NCBI RefSeq assembly: GCF_020386615.1
Contig: NZ_CP077769.1
Coordinates: 4,526,001-4,590,000, forward strand
Direction: 5' to 3'
Source: Chitinophaga pendula
GTDB lineage: Bacteria; Bacteroidota; Bacteroidia; Chitinophagales; Chitinophagaceae
Length of the DNA stretch: 64,000 nucleotides
Below are positions 26,707 to 35,562 of the stretch, one piece after another; positions within the stretch are counted from its first letter, which is position 1, and every line of letters begins with the position of its first letter. The notes under the pieces were generated by a model. It searched no databases, was not told where the DNA came from, and saw nothing but the letters and a program-made list of their open reading frames with translations. The translations under genes were made by a program, and so were the position numbers.

Positions 26707-28011
26707 ATGAAACTACATACATATCTCAGACTATTGCCCCTGCTGGCGCTCGCACTCGGCGCCTGCGAAAAAGGCGAAATACCCAATCTCAACAACCCAA
26801 CTACCGATGTCATCGTCGTCAATGCTAACAAAGACGAACTCAATAACCTCACCACCGGCGCCGAAGCAGGCATGCGCGCTACCCTGGGCACCTACTACGA
26901 TGCCATCAGCATGATCGGCCGCGAAAGCTATCGCTTCTCCGGCTCAGAACCGCGCTGGACCACCGAAATACTGGGCAGCGGCTCCAATCAGCTCGACAAC
27001 AACACCTTCTATACCACCAACCCTTGGGCAGCCAGGTACAGGGTCGTTAGACAAACATATATCCTCATGGAAAGCGCCCGCCGCTCTGGCTTCGTATCCG
27101 ACGCCCAAAAACAGGGATATATCGGCTTCGCCAAAACCGTCATGGCATACCAACTACTGCTCAACCTCAACATGACCGACGCAAACGGCATCCGTGTCAA
27201 CACCACCGATATCAACAATCTGGGACCCATCATACAAAAAGGCCCGGCTCTCGATACCATCGCCCGCCTCCTGGACGAAGGCAACACCGCCCTCGCCAAC
27301 GCTGAGATCGTATTCCCCCTCTCCGATGGCTTCGGCAAGTTCGCCTCCAACACCGGCCTCGTAAAATTCAACCGCGCACTGGCAGCCCGCATAGCCGCTT
27401 ACCGCCAACGCTGGGATGAAGTCCTCACCAACCTCTCCGCTTCCTTCTATGACATCAATGGCTCCCTCTCCGATGGCGTCTTTCACATATTCTCCGCCGG
27501 CGCCGGCGATGAACTCAACCCCCTGTTCCTCCCACAGAATAACAATGGAGAGATCAGAGCCGCCCACCCCTCCTACGCCGCAGACATCACCGCCGGAGAT
27601 GATCGCATCCAGAAAGCCACCATCCGCACCGATGTCGCCAGCCAGGGTGGACTGAGCAGCAACCGCGATGTATGGGTATACCGGTCCAATACCGCACCAC
27701 TCCCCATCATCCGCAATGAAGAACTCATCCTCCTATACGCCGAAGCCCAAGCCCAGAAAAACAACCTGGACGAAGCCCGCAAAGCCATCGATAGAATACG
27801 CACCGCCCACAATCTCCCAGTATACAGCGGCGCCACCACCCAGGCAGCATTCATCACCGAAATGCTCTATCAACGCCGCTACTCCCTCTTCTACGAAGGT
27901 CATCGATGGATAGACATGCGCCGGTATAACCGCCTCGGCCAACTGCCCATAGATCGCGTAGGCGACGATGTCTGGGATAAATTCCCCATCCCGCAAAACG
28001 AAAACCAGTAA
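26707..28011 (+). CDS. SusD/RagB-type outer-membrane lipoprotein
   Basis: Surface lipoprotein that captures substrate and closes over its SusC partner. The 434-residue protein has a signal sequence with lipobox (LALGACEKG, Cys20), the TPR-rich N-terminal half (such as YILMESARRSGF, YIGFAKTVMAYQLLLNLNM) and the SusD C-terminal segment with RNEELILLYAEAQAQ, IDRIRTAHNLP and LYQRRYSLFYEGHRWIDMRR. It forms a two-gene unit with the upstream susC and ends in a very strong terminator. Confidence 0.93.
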   Translation: MKLHTYLRLLPLLALALGACEKGEIPNLNNPTTDVIVVNANKDELNNLTTGAEAGMRATLGTYYDAISMIGRESYRFSGSEPRWTTEILGSGSNQLDNNTFYTTNPWAARYRVVRQTYILMESARRSGFVSDAQKQGYIGFAKTVMAYQLLLNLNMTDANGIRVNTTDINNLGPIIQKGPALDTIARLLDEGNTALANAEIVFPLSDGFGKFASNTGLVKFNRALAARIAAYRQRWDEVLTNLSASFYDINGSLSDGVFHIFSAGAGDELNPLFLPQNNNGEIRAAHPSYAADITAGDDRIQKATIRTDVASQGGLSSNRDVWVYRSNTAPLPIIRNEELILLYAEAQAQKNNLDEARKAIDRIRTAHNLPVYSGATTQAAFITEMLYQRRYSLFYEGHRWIDMRRYNRLGQLPIDRVGDDVWDKFPIPQNENQ

Positions 28012-28025
28012 ACACGAATGATAAA

Positions 28026-28064
28026 AACAGCGAAGGCCCCGCAAATTGCGGGGCCTTCGCTGTT
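28026..28064. terminator. Strong bidirectional terminator
   Basis: A 17-bp perfect stem (AACAGCGAAGGCCCCGC and its complement) with a five-base loop, between convergent susD and proline dehydrogenase. Confidence 0.85.
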
Positions 28065-28080
28065 CACTATAAAAAACTAC

Positions 28081-29256
28081 TTATTTCCTGCGCTTCAGCT
28101 CTTTACGGATCAAACCTAACTCACGTCCCATCTGCCCTGCAATCGAAGTATTCTCCTGCGCGCGACGCACCAGGTAAGGCATCACATCCTTCACCGGCCC
28201 GTAAGGCAAGTACTTAGACACCTGGTAACCGGCATGTGCCAGGTTAAAAGTGATATTATCATTCATACCATACAACTGCGAAAAGCTTACATGCGGATGG
28301 TTATGAGGAATACCATACCGGTCCATCAATTGCGCAGCCAACATGCAGCTGTCCTCGTTATGCGTACCAACGAACAATCCTACCTTATCCAGTCGCTCCA
28401 TACAAAATTGCAAAGCAGCATTGTAATCCCGGTCAGCAGCTTCTTTATTAGGTTGTATCGGCGATGGATAACCCATCTCCGCAGCACGCTTACGCTCTTT
28501 TTCCATATAAGCACCACGTACCAGCTTCGCACCAAGCAAATAACCACCGCGTTGCGCCTTCTCAAAAGAAGCGGTCAAAAACGCCAGCCGGTCATGACGG
28601 TACAGCTGGAAAGTATTGAATATAATTACCCGTCCCTGGTTAAAACGGACCATCAGCTCATCAGTCAGATCATCTACCGGCTGCTGTATCCAGGATTCCT
28701 CCGCATCTATCAGCAAAGAAATATTACTGGCTGCTGCCGTCTCTGCAATCGTCATCACCCGCGCACGTACCCGCTCAAATTCCGCCTGCTCCTCCGCACT
28801 CAACGTAACACCGCTATGCACCTTCTCCAACAACCCAAAACGGGCAAAACCTGTGATCTTAATAGGAATAAATGGAATATTAGGCTTGCTACCGGCATAC
28901 TTGATTGCCCGGATAAACTCAGGTACTGCCGCATCATAATTGTGCTCCCCTTCCATCGCTTCTACCCCATAATCCAACGCCACATTCACATGGTACTTGT
29001 TCAGCATGGCAGCCGTAGCCGCAGCCTCCTCCATACTCTCCCCGCCGCAGAATTGATTGAAAATGGTAGCCTTAATGATACCCTTTACAGGCAACCTCAG
29101 CTTGAACGCCCAGGGCGTCAATGCCGCACCCAACTTTACCAGCCAGGGCTTACCTATATTGCTGAAGAGAAAATCCGCCTTACGCAAGGCGCCATCGGTC
29201 TTATGCTCAAACGCAATGGCCGTATTGTCAAATGATAATGGTAGCTGCTTTTCCAT
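28081..29256 (-). CDS. putA: Proline dehydrogenase
   Basis: FAD enzyme oxidising proline to pyrroline-5-carboxylate, the first step of proline catabolism. From the ATG at 29256 the protein has 391 residues, a stand-alone PRODH domain without the P5C dehydrogenase of long PutA. It shows the TIM-barrel signatures LLIDAEESWIQ, IIFNTFQLYRHD, GAKLVRGAYMEKER, GTHNEDS and QLYGMNDNI. The upstream GTG-type extension to 29265 overlaps the promoter and is unlikely. A perfect promoter ends six bases before this ATG. Confidence 0.93.
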   Translation of the reverse strand: MEKQLPLSFDNTAIAFEHKTDGALRKADFLFSNIGKPWLVKLGAALTPWAFKLRLPVKGIIKATIFNQFCGGESMEEAAATAAMLNKYHVNVALDYGVEAMEGEHNYDAAVPEFIRAIKYAGSKPNIPFIPIKITGFARFGLLEKVHSGVTLSAEEQAEFERVRARVMTIAETAAASNISLLIDAEESWIQQPVDDLTDELMVRFNQGRVIIFNTFQLYRHDRLAFLTASFEKAQRGGYLLGAKLVRGAYMEKERKRAAEMGYPSPIQPNKEAADRDYNAALQFCMERLDKVGLFVGTHNEDSCMLAAQLMDRYGIPHNHPHVSFSQLYGMNDNITFNLAHAGYQVSKYLPYGPVKDVMPYLVRRAQENTSIAGQMGRELGLIRKELKRRK

Positions 29257-29262
29257 GGGCCG

Positions 29263-29293
29263 CAAAGTTAATGCGCCCCCACATCATCGCAAA
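29263..29293 (-). promoter_or_regulatory. Promoter of the proline dehydrogenase gene
   Basis: On the - strand: TTTG (29293-29290), 19 bases, TAACTTTG (29270-29263). The -7 box ends only six bases before the ATG at 29256, so transcription should begin within about 2-5 bases of the start codon. Confidence 0.6.
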
Positions 29294-29490
29294 AATTAGT
29301 ATAGGTTATATTATTGTATACTTTCAAATTCCACAATTTCATCACTCTTTTATTGACCAAAACACGCATAAACACCTGGTTTATTAGCATTTGTCATATA
29401 TCCCTGTTCTTTTATTTTTTTGTTTATTTTTGCCGTTTATCCCGGTACCAACTGCCACACGTCCACGCATAAGAACTAAATGATCAACAC

Positions 29491-30471
29491 ATGCAGCAAC
29501 GCACCTACACCATAGACGAACTGGCTGATAATAGCTCCTTCATCAACTTCTGCCTGCAACGCAATGCCAAAGACATCGCCTGGTGGCAACACTATATCGC
29601 ACAACATCCCGATCAGCAATCCCTGATCACCGGCGCCTACCAACGCGTACTCGCCCGCGAACACGCACGAACCACCCTACTGGCCATGAAAAAACGCCGC
29701 CAACGCCAACGGTTTGCCCTCATCGCTACTATCATCCTCATCGCTGGCCTCGGCACCTGGTACTTCACCGCCAACAGGCCCGCACCAGATAGCACCATCC
29801 GGCAACCAGGCACCCACTACACCGTCTACAAAGGCGCCGTAGGTACCCGTACCCCCATCCGGCTGAAAGATAATACCAACGTTATACTCAACTCCAGCTC
29901 CATACTACTCGTACCCGATCAGTTCCCAACCACCTCCCGCGAAGTCATCCTCAACGGCGAAGCCTGGTTCGATGTCACCACAGATACCATACATCCCTTC
30001 TCCGTAAGATCCGATAAACTGATCACCTCCACCATAGGTACCTCCTTCCGTATGCGCTCCTTCGAAGCACAACAAGGCGCCACCGTATATCTCCTCCGGG
30101 GAAAAATACGCGTCGCCAAATCCTATCACTCCCAAAGCGATAACCAACCCGAAATATTAGAACATGGCCAGATGATACTCGCCAATAAAGAAATCGACCT
30201 GATGGAAAAAGAAACATTCGATCCCGCATCCCAGGACCAATGGCTATCTGGTTCCGTCACCTTCAAAGAAAACAATTTCCCCTCCCTCATCCGCAAACTG
30301 GAAGACTGGTACGCGACAGAGATCACCGTAAAAGGTACATGGCCCGCCAACACCGCCAACCTCACCCTCTCTGTTCACAACGATACCCTGCAACAACTGC
30401 TCGACAAAATGATCAGCCAGACAGGTGGCACCTATAAAATCAAAGGCAACAAAGTCATTATCAGCTTCTGA
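29491..30471 (+). CDS. FecR-type anti-sigma factor, orphan
   Basis: Inner-membrane regulator that normally holds an ECF sigma factor and senses the state of a TonB receptor. The 326-residue protein has a cytosolic N-terminal part (1-70), a membrane segment at about 71-90 (FALIATIILIAGLGTWYF), the periplasmic FecR domain (about 110-210, with TPIRLKDNTNVILNSSS and GEAWFDVT) and a C-terminal DUF4974 domain (LTLSVHNDTLQQLLDKM). No ECF sigma gene precedes it and neither SusC in the window has the STN signalling domain. A possible -7 box TATTTTTG is at 29425-29432. Its 3' end overlaps the convergent oxidoreductase gene by 11 bases. Confidence 0.9.
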   Translation: MQQRTYTIDELADNSSFINFCLQRNAKDIAWWQHYIAQHPDQQSLITGAYQRVLAREHARTTLLAMKKRRQRQRFALIATIILIAGLGTWYFTANRPAPDSTIRQPGTHYTVYKGAVGTRTPIRLKDNTNVILNSSSILLVPDQFPTTSREVILNGEAWFDVTTDTIHPFSVRSDKLITSTIGTSFRMRSFEAQQGATVYLLRGKIRVAKSYHSQSDNQPEILEHGQMILANKEIDLMEKETFDPASQDQWLSGSVTFKENNFPSLIRKLEDWYATEITVKGTWPANTANLTLSVHNDTLQQLLDKMISQTGGTYKIKGNKVIISF

Positions 30472-31675
30472 TCCGCCTCCCTCTCTCAAAACCAAACATA
30501 TCCGCATACTTGTTCCGCTTGCCAAGGATCAGGTCCCGGATAATATTGGCGGCCATCTGGCTGAACGTAATACCGTTCCCGCCAAAACCAAGCGCAAAAA
30601 AGGTATGTGGCATCCGGCGATAACTACCGATATAAGGCAGTCCGTCCTCCGTCACACCAAAAGTACCCGTCCAACGAAACTCCGGCTCGAATGGCAAATG
30701 AGGAAACTTCTGATGGAAGTCCGCCCGCAACTGCCGGCACTTACTAACCAGCAACCGGTCCCGGCGAGCAGGATTGTAAAAAGGCTCATCCCGGCCTCCG
30801 ATCAATAATCGATTGTCCGACGTAGTACGCAGGTACTGATAAGGCTCCTTTGTCTCCCATATCAGGCAGTTACGATGCCAGAAATCCCCTTGAGACATAT
30901 GCTCACTCACCATCGCATATGTAGAATGTAGCCGCAACACCGGCTCCTGTATATACTGCATAGCCTCATAACCCGTCGCCACGATCAGGTACTTACTACT
31001 CAACGTATACCCTTCCGCGGTATGAACCTTTACACGTCGCTTACATTCCACCCCAGTCACCTGCGTTCTGTCATATACCTCCACCCCCTGCCGTAAATTA
31101 TATTGATGCAACGCATGCGTCAGCATATACGCATCCGTCTGCGCAGCAGTATGGGAATAAATACCAGCCGGCGATTCAAATCCCATATAAGCCGCAACAT
31201 CCTCCGCCTCCCACAACTCCACCTTCAATCCTAAGGCCTTGCGCGCAGCATACTCCGCACGTATCATCGCCACATCTTTTTTATAAGAAGCCAGGTAAAG
31301 ACTCTCCTTCCGCTCATACTGCGCACAATTAACATCCCGGCAGATATCCGCCAGCTCCGCTATGGTCGCAGCCCCTAAAGTATACGCCGCTTCCGCTATA
31401 CGCACCCCCACCTTCGGAATGAGCTCCACCAATGGCGTATCCACTTCATACTGCAACAAAGAAGTACTCGCACTGGTACTACCCAAGCCAATAGTACGCG
31501 CATCCACCACCACACAGGATATACCCGCATTCGTCAACGCATACGCACTCAATGCTCCGGAAATACCCCCGCCAATGATCACCACATCCGTTCGCACATC
31601 CCGGCCTAACTTCGGATACTGATAAGGAAGTCCATAACGTACCAGTGAAAAAGGATAACCCGATTGTAAATCCAT
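30461..31675 (-). CDS. FAD-dependent amine/amino-acid oxidoreductase (DAO family)
   Basis: A 404-residue flavoprotein of the DAO/GlpO family. The dinucleotide-binding motif VVIIGGGISGALSAYAL lies at 31-47, followed by VVVDART, a substrate-binding middle region and the C-terminal FAD-contacting TEDGLPYIGSYRRMPHTFFALG and GGNGITFSQMAA. No signal peptide, so cytosolic. Relatives oxidise glycine, sarcosine or other secondary amines; the exact substrate is not visible. The C-terminus lacks the Rieske domain found in some relatives of this subfamily. Confidence 0.85.
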   Translation of the reverse strand: MDLQSGYPFSLVRYGLPYQYPKLGRDVRTDVVIIGGGISGALSAYALTNAGISCVVVDARTIGLGSTSASTSLLQYEVDTPLVELIPKVGVRIAEAAYTLGAATIAELADICRDVNCAQYERKESLYLASYKKDVAMIRAEYAARKALGLKVELWEAEDVAAYMGFESPAGIYSHTAAQTDAYMLTHALHQYNLRQGVEVYDRTQVTGVECKRRVKVHTAEGYTLSSKYLIVATGYEAMQYIQEPVLRLHSTYAMVSEHMSQGDFWHRNCLIWETKEPYQYLRTTSDNRLLIGGRDEPFYNPARRDRLLVSKCRQLRADFHQKFPHLPFEPEFRWTGTFGVTEDGLPYIGSYRRMPHTFFALGFGGNGITFSQMAANIIRDLILGKRNKYADMFGFERGRRIRS

Positions 31676-31746
31676 ATATCGTTTAAAACTTTTTTTGTGA
31701 CAGATTCAAACCGTACCCTGCCTATTAACAACAGGGCACAAAAAAA

Positions 31747-31785
31747 GATCAGGTAAAATAGCGGTATTGCCGTTACTACCTGATC
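31747..31785 (-). terminator. Terminator after the small cytosolic gene
   Basis: A 9-bp stem (GATCAGGTA / TACCTGATC) that on the - strand is followed by seven T, downstream of the gene at 31834-32178. Confidence 0.85.
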
Positions 31786-31833
31786 CTGGGGGACAATGAA
31801 TGACTACCTATTACAGAAATAGGTATCAAACAG

Positions 31834-32178
31834 TTACTTGAAAATACTTTTTGACTCCCGGTCTTCGACCTTTATCTTTTTAATGAACTCGTCAAATTTA
31901 TCCCCTTCATGATTACTGTAGGCACCAAACGCATCGATCACATACCCCTTATTGCCTTCACCGTCCTCAAGCAGATACAACACCGAAGAATCTGAAGGAT
32001 CTGACTCCCCCTCAAATCGGAAAGTTTTGATCACCGTCAACTCATCAGGATTGTAAATCTTGCTCGTCTTCGGACTTTGCATACGACCGTGATCCGTCAT
32101 CTTAAATTCATCATCCAGCCCCTTCAATCGCAACTTCTCCATTACAGCACTCAATGTTAACATTTCTGATTTTTCCAT
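31834..32178 (-). CDS. Small conserved Bacteroidota protein
   Basis: From the ATG at 32178 a 114-residue protein; the frame is open to 32343 but the extra N-terminus is Cys/Ser-rich and overlaps the terminator of the gene upstream. The core VMEKLRLKGLDDEF, ELTVIKTFRFEGESDPSD and VLYLLEDGEGNKGYVIDAFG matches a family of about 100 residues often labelled phosphoribosylpyrophosphate synthetase in Bacteroidota databases. The protein is far too short for that enzyme and lacks its motifs, so the name should not be used. Function unknown. A -7 like box TATCTTTG is at 32248-32255. Confidence 0.75.
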   Translation of the reverse strand: MEKSEMLTLSAVMEKLRLKGLDDEFKMTDHGRMQSPKTSKIYNPDELTVIKTFRFEGESDPSDSSVLYLLEDGEGNKGYVIDAFGAYSNHEGDKFDEFIKKIKVEDRESKSIFK

Positions 32179-32290
32179 GGTTAAAGGTTTAGAAATATAA
32201 AAACTAAAACCATGCCAGCAGGAAGTCCCGCTATACACGCACCTCAACAAAGATAACCGCCCTACATTTTGGGGAGTTTTTACAACAAAA

Positions 32291-32312
32291 AGAGCAGGCT
32301 TTGACCTGCTCT
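32291..32312 (-). terminator. Terminator after the isomerase-like gene
   Basis: An 8-bp stem (AGAGCAGG / CCTGCTCT) with a six-base loop. On the - strand it is followed by a T-rich run. It lies just beyond the isomerase stop. Confidence 0.8.
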
Positions 32313-32342
32313 CCATAATGATATTCATGATATATCTGCTCA

Positions 32343-33377
32343 TCAGCTCAGCTCAGCTCCTATCCGTAACAATAACTCCTTCGTCTTCCGCACCCCCTCC
32401 TCCTCCGGCAACTGCTGCCCCTCATATTCTATTCCCACATAACCGGTATAACCAGCCTCTTTCACGATTTGCAACAATCGCTTATAATCCATCTTCGCCT
32501 CATTACCATTCGCATCAAAATCATTCGTTTTCGCACTCACCCCCTTCGCAAAAGGCATCAACTCCTTTACACCGATATAACGATCATACTCCTCCAGACA
32601 TACCGTCTTCCGCCACGCCTCCACCGTTTGCGCCTCCGGTTTGGTCCTGTTCACACAGAAGTTACCAAAGTCAGGCAACGTACCACAATTACCCCGGTTC
32701 ACCGTCTTCATCACATTCGATAACCATTGCCCGTTGGAAGAATTACCACCGTGATTCTCCACGATCACATTAATATTAAAGTCCTTCGCAAAATCAGATA
32801 ACTTGGATAAAGACTCCACCACCGCCTTCGATACCTCTTCTGCCTTCCCCTCTCCTGCCGCATTTACCCGGATAGCATGACATCCTAAAAATTGCGCCGC
32901 TTCTACCCACTTATAATGGTTCTCCACCGCCTCCAAACGCTTCTTAACATCCGCATCTCCTAACTCCCCCTCCCCATCACACATAATCAATACACTACGT
33001 ACACCATTATCATCACACCGCTGTTTCAACTCCTGCAGATAAGCCTTGTCCTTCGCCTTATCCTTAAAGAACTGGTTCACATACTCCACTCCGGATATAT
33101 CAAATTCCTTCTTAGCCTTCACCGGAAAATCCAGGTTCGTCATCTTACCGGCAAATAACGCCTGGTGAAAAGACCATTCCGCCAGGCTGATCTTGAAAAA
33201 TAACTCCTTCCCGGCACCAGCTACACCTCCATCCTTTGTAGCAGTACTGTCACCCGCACCGGCACCGGAATTGCCGGCATTACCACAGGCCGCCAGTATC
33301 GGCGATATAAGCCCCATCCCCATTGTATACAGACCTGCCTGACGAAGGAATTCACGTCGATTCTTAAAAGTGTTCAT
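32343..33377 (-). CDS. Sugar phosphate isomerase/epimerase-like lipoprotein
   Basis: From the ATG at 33377 a 344-residue protein of the xylose-isomerase-like TIM-barrel (AP endonuclease 2) superfamily. The N-terminus has a Tat-like motif NRREFLRQAG and a lipobox ILAACGN, so it is probably a folded exported lipoprotein. Barrel landmarks include ISLAEWSFHQALFAGK, CHAIRVNA, NVIVENHGG (metal-site His), GTLPDFGNFC and YTGYVGIEYEGQQLPEEEGV. The second susC/susD operon lies beyond the small lipoprotein, so it may act on an imported sugar; that is inference. Confidence 0.85.
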   Translation of the reverse strand: MNTFKNRREFLRQAGLYTMGMGLISPILAACGNAGNSGAGAGDSTATKDGGVAGAGKELFFKISLAEWSFHQALFAGKMTNLDFPVKAKKEFDISGVEYVNQFFKDKAKDKAYLQELKQRCDDNGVRSVLIMCDGEGELGDADVKKRLEAVENHYKWVEAAQFLGCHAIRVNAAGEGKAEEVSKAVVESLSKLSDFAKDFNINVIVENHGGNSSNGQWLSNVMKTVNRGNCGTLPDFGNFCVNRTKPEAQTVEAWRKTVCLEEYDRYIGVKELMPFAKGVSAKTNDFDANGNEAKMDYKRLLQIVKEAGYTGYVGIEYEGQQLPEEEGVRKTKELLLRIGAELS

Positions 33378-33544
33378 ATCGTGGTTTTTAGTGATCACTT
33401 AATTTAATCATCACCTGCCAATTATGCTAATATTTTATCTAAATGGAAATATTACTAACATGTTAATTGTTTTAATAATATATTTTTTCAACGTACCTTC
33501 ACCACTGCAGAGCAAAGTGAACATCACCTAAAACCGATATATCT

Positions 33545-33967
33545 ATGAAAATGACCGCCCTTTCCCTACTGGCAGCAAGCATGATCCTGTTCGCGTGTAA
33601 AAAAGATGACAAAGTATCCACCTCCACCGGCATCAATGGCAAGTGGAAAATGCAGCAAAACACACGCATTACCTACTACCCGGATCGTAAAGACACCAGC
33701 CGCTATAACTATCAGAGCGCCGACTACTGGAACTTCATCGATAACAAGATCGCCCGTAGCATGAACAGCAACACCGATACCGTATATTACACCGTTATCG
33801 CTAACAATTCCAAACTCGTCACCGCTTCCGATCCCGAATTCATCTTTCGCGTAGACACCTTCGAAATAAAAAGCCTCGATCGCGCGAAACTGGAACTCGT
33901 ACTACGGGCACAGTCATTTGGTACCGCCGCACTGAGCTACGAAACTACCTTCTCCTTCACCCGCTGA
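33545..33967 (+). CDS. Small hypothetical lipoprotein
   Basis: A 140-residue protein with a signal sequence and lipobox (ASMILFACKKDD, Cys18). The mature part, starting ITGINGKWKMQQ-like (GINGKWKMQQN), has alternating strands typical of lipocalin-like Bacteroidota lipoproteins, ending YETTFSFTR. No catalytic residues are evident. It is divergent from the isomerase gene and convergent with susD2, with a terminator between. Confidence 0.75.
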   Translation: MKMTALSLLAASMILFACKKDDKVSTSTGINGKWKMQQNTRITYYPDRKDTSRYNYQSADYWNFIDNKIARSMNSNTDTVYYTVIANNSKLVTASDPEFIFRVDTFEIKSLDRAKLELVLRAQSFGTAALSYETTFSFTR

Positions 33968-33984
33968 TACTATCAATAAAACAA

Positions 33985-34019
33985 AAAGGTCACAGGCTGC
34001 TACACAACCTGTGACCTTT
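33985..34019. terminator. Bidirectional terminator after susD2 and the small lipoprotein
   Basis: A 12-bp perfect stem (AAAGGTCACAGG / CCTGTGACCTTT) with an 11-base loop, flanked by A-rich and T-rich bases, between convergent genes. Confidence 0.85.
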
Positions 34020-34043
34020 ACTTTGTCAACTAATCCGAATCTT

Positions 34044-35525
34044 TTATTTATCCCAGAACACTTTCTGTGTAAAAGGATCATTAATGTTCTCCTTGGATAC
34101 GTTCGCACCGTTCGTACCTAACTCACTGTTCGGATACATCAGCCTTACCGGCGCAACAGTCTTACCGATAGCCAACGGAACCCCCTTCGGAAGATCCAGA
34201 CGACGAAGATCATTCCAGGCTTCAATGCCAGAAATACTGTTCAACGCAATCCATTTTTGTGTGATAATAGCCTCCAGCTGCTTGCTGGCATCTGCAGGAT
34301 AACCGGTGTTAGGCAGGGTCTGGCCATAATAAGTAGCCGCTGCGGCCGCTGCACCAGGAACGCCCAGGTAAATGAAAGATTCTTTAATACCACTCTCGTA
34401 CAACGCCTTCGCATCCGCAGATAACCATCCTCGCTGCGCAGCTTCTGCCTGTAAGAACAATGACTCAGAAGATAACAGGATCACCGCATTCTGATTCAAT
34501 GCCTTGAATACTCCACCATTCACAACAAAAGCAGAAGTATTTTCAGAACGATACTCATTCTTGCTTGCAGGCGCATTCAACTCCACCCCCTTATAATCAC
34601 CGCCATTCTTCAGATACATCTGCGCAATACGGTCGTCATTCGTAGACTTATAAAAGTTGATCACAAAAACAGTAGGACGCAGCGCACGATAATCAGATTT
34701 GGTAGCACCTCCCTCGTTCTTGTAAAATGCATTCCAGAAAGGATTCTGCTTATCCTTACTACCACTGTAACCAGGGTTGGAATAAACAGTCTCTCCCGCT
34801 CCCAGGAACCCGGTCCCTTCCGTAACGATCTTCGCGATCTCCGTCTTGATATAAGCATCCCGGTCAAGCTGAGATTGACGGATCAGCATACGCAACTTCA
34901 GCGTATTGGCAAACTTGATCCATTTGGTCATATCACCTTTCAGCATGATATCCTCTGCTCCAGGCTTAGGAGTACCGGCAGGCGCCGTTTTGATCAGCTG
35001 TATGGCAGCATCCAGCTGTTTGATCAGGTCATCATAAATGTCCTGCCCTTTATCGTATGAAGGCTGCAACACCGCCACGTCCTTCAATGCGTCCTTGTAT
35101 GGCACATTATTATACATATCCACCAGTATCTGGAAATGCAACACCTCCAGTATCTTGGCGATCGCCTGATGATTAGCCTTACCTGTCTTCGCCGCAGCAT
35201 TCCCCGCATAACGCAGATCCGCCAGGTCATTGTACAGGTCCTCCCAGATATCTACGTAAAAGTTAGAATTCACATTGTACAACTTCTCATCCATAAACCA
35301 CAAATAGTCAATAGATGCCGCCCAGGTACCAGACCAGATAGCACCCAACTGGTTCAGCTTAACATTGAGCTTGTTAGCCGTTACATTCATCGCATTGGGC
35401 AACAACTGCTCCGGAGATGAAGAGGTCGGACGGTTAGGGTCCGTATTAATATCAAGAAAACCTTTTTTACAGCTGCCGAATACCAGAACACTGACAACTG
35501 ATAATATGCTGATTACTTTTTTCAT
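34044..35525 (-). CDS. SusD/RagB-type lipoprotein (SusD-like 2)
   Basis: From the ATG at 35525 a 493-residue outer-membrane lipoprotein. Signal and lipobox: VLVFGSCKKGFLDINTDPNR. It belongs to the second SusD family, recognisable by LDINTDPNRPTSSSPEQLLP, GTWAASIDYLW, YRALRPTVFVINFYKS and the C-terminal WIALNSISGIEAWNDLRRLD. It should bind the ligand imported by the SusC encoded 37 bases upstream. The open frame continues eight codons upstream but the signal peptide starts at MKKVISIL. Confidence 0.92.
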   Translation of the reverse strand: MKKVISILSVVSVLVFGSCKKGFLDINTDPNRPTSSSPEQLLPNAMNVTANKLNVKLNQLGAIWSGTWAASIDYLWFMDEKLYNVNSNFYVDIWEDLYNDLADLRYAGNAAAKTGKANHQAIAKILEVLHFQILVDMYNNVPYKDALKDVAVLQPSYDKGQDIYDDLIKQLDAAIQLIKTAPAGTPKPGAEDIMLKGDMTKWIKFANTLKLRMLIRQSQLDRDAYIKTEIAKIVTEGTGFLGAGETVYSNPGYSGSKDKQNPFWNAFYKNEGGATKSDYRALRPTVFVINFYKSTNDDRIAQMYLKNGGDYKGVELNAPASKNEYRSENTSAFVVNGGVFKALNQNAVILLSSESLFLQAEAAQRGWLSADAKALYESGIKESFIYLGVPGAAAAAATYYGQTLPNTGYPADASKQLEAIITQKWIALNSISGIEAWNDLRRLDLPKGVPLAIGKTVAPVRLMYPNSELGTNGANVSKENINDPFTQKVFWDK

Positions 35526-35562
35526 GTGATTGTTTTTTTGCTTGATCACTACACTGTCTCTG

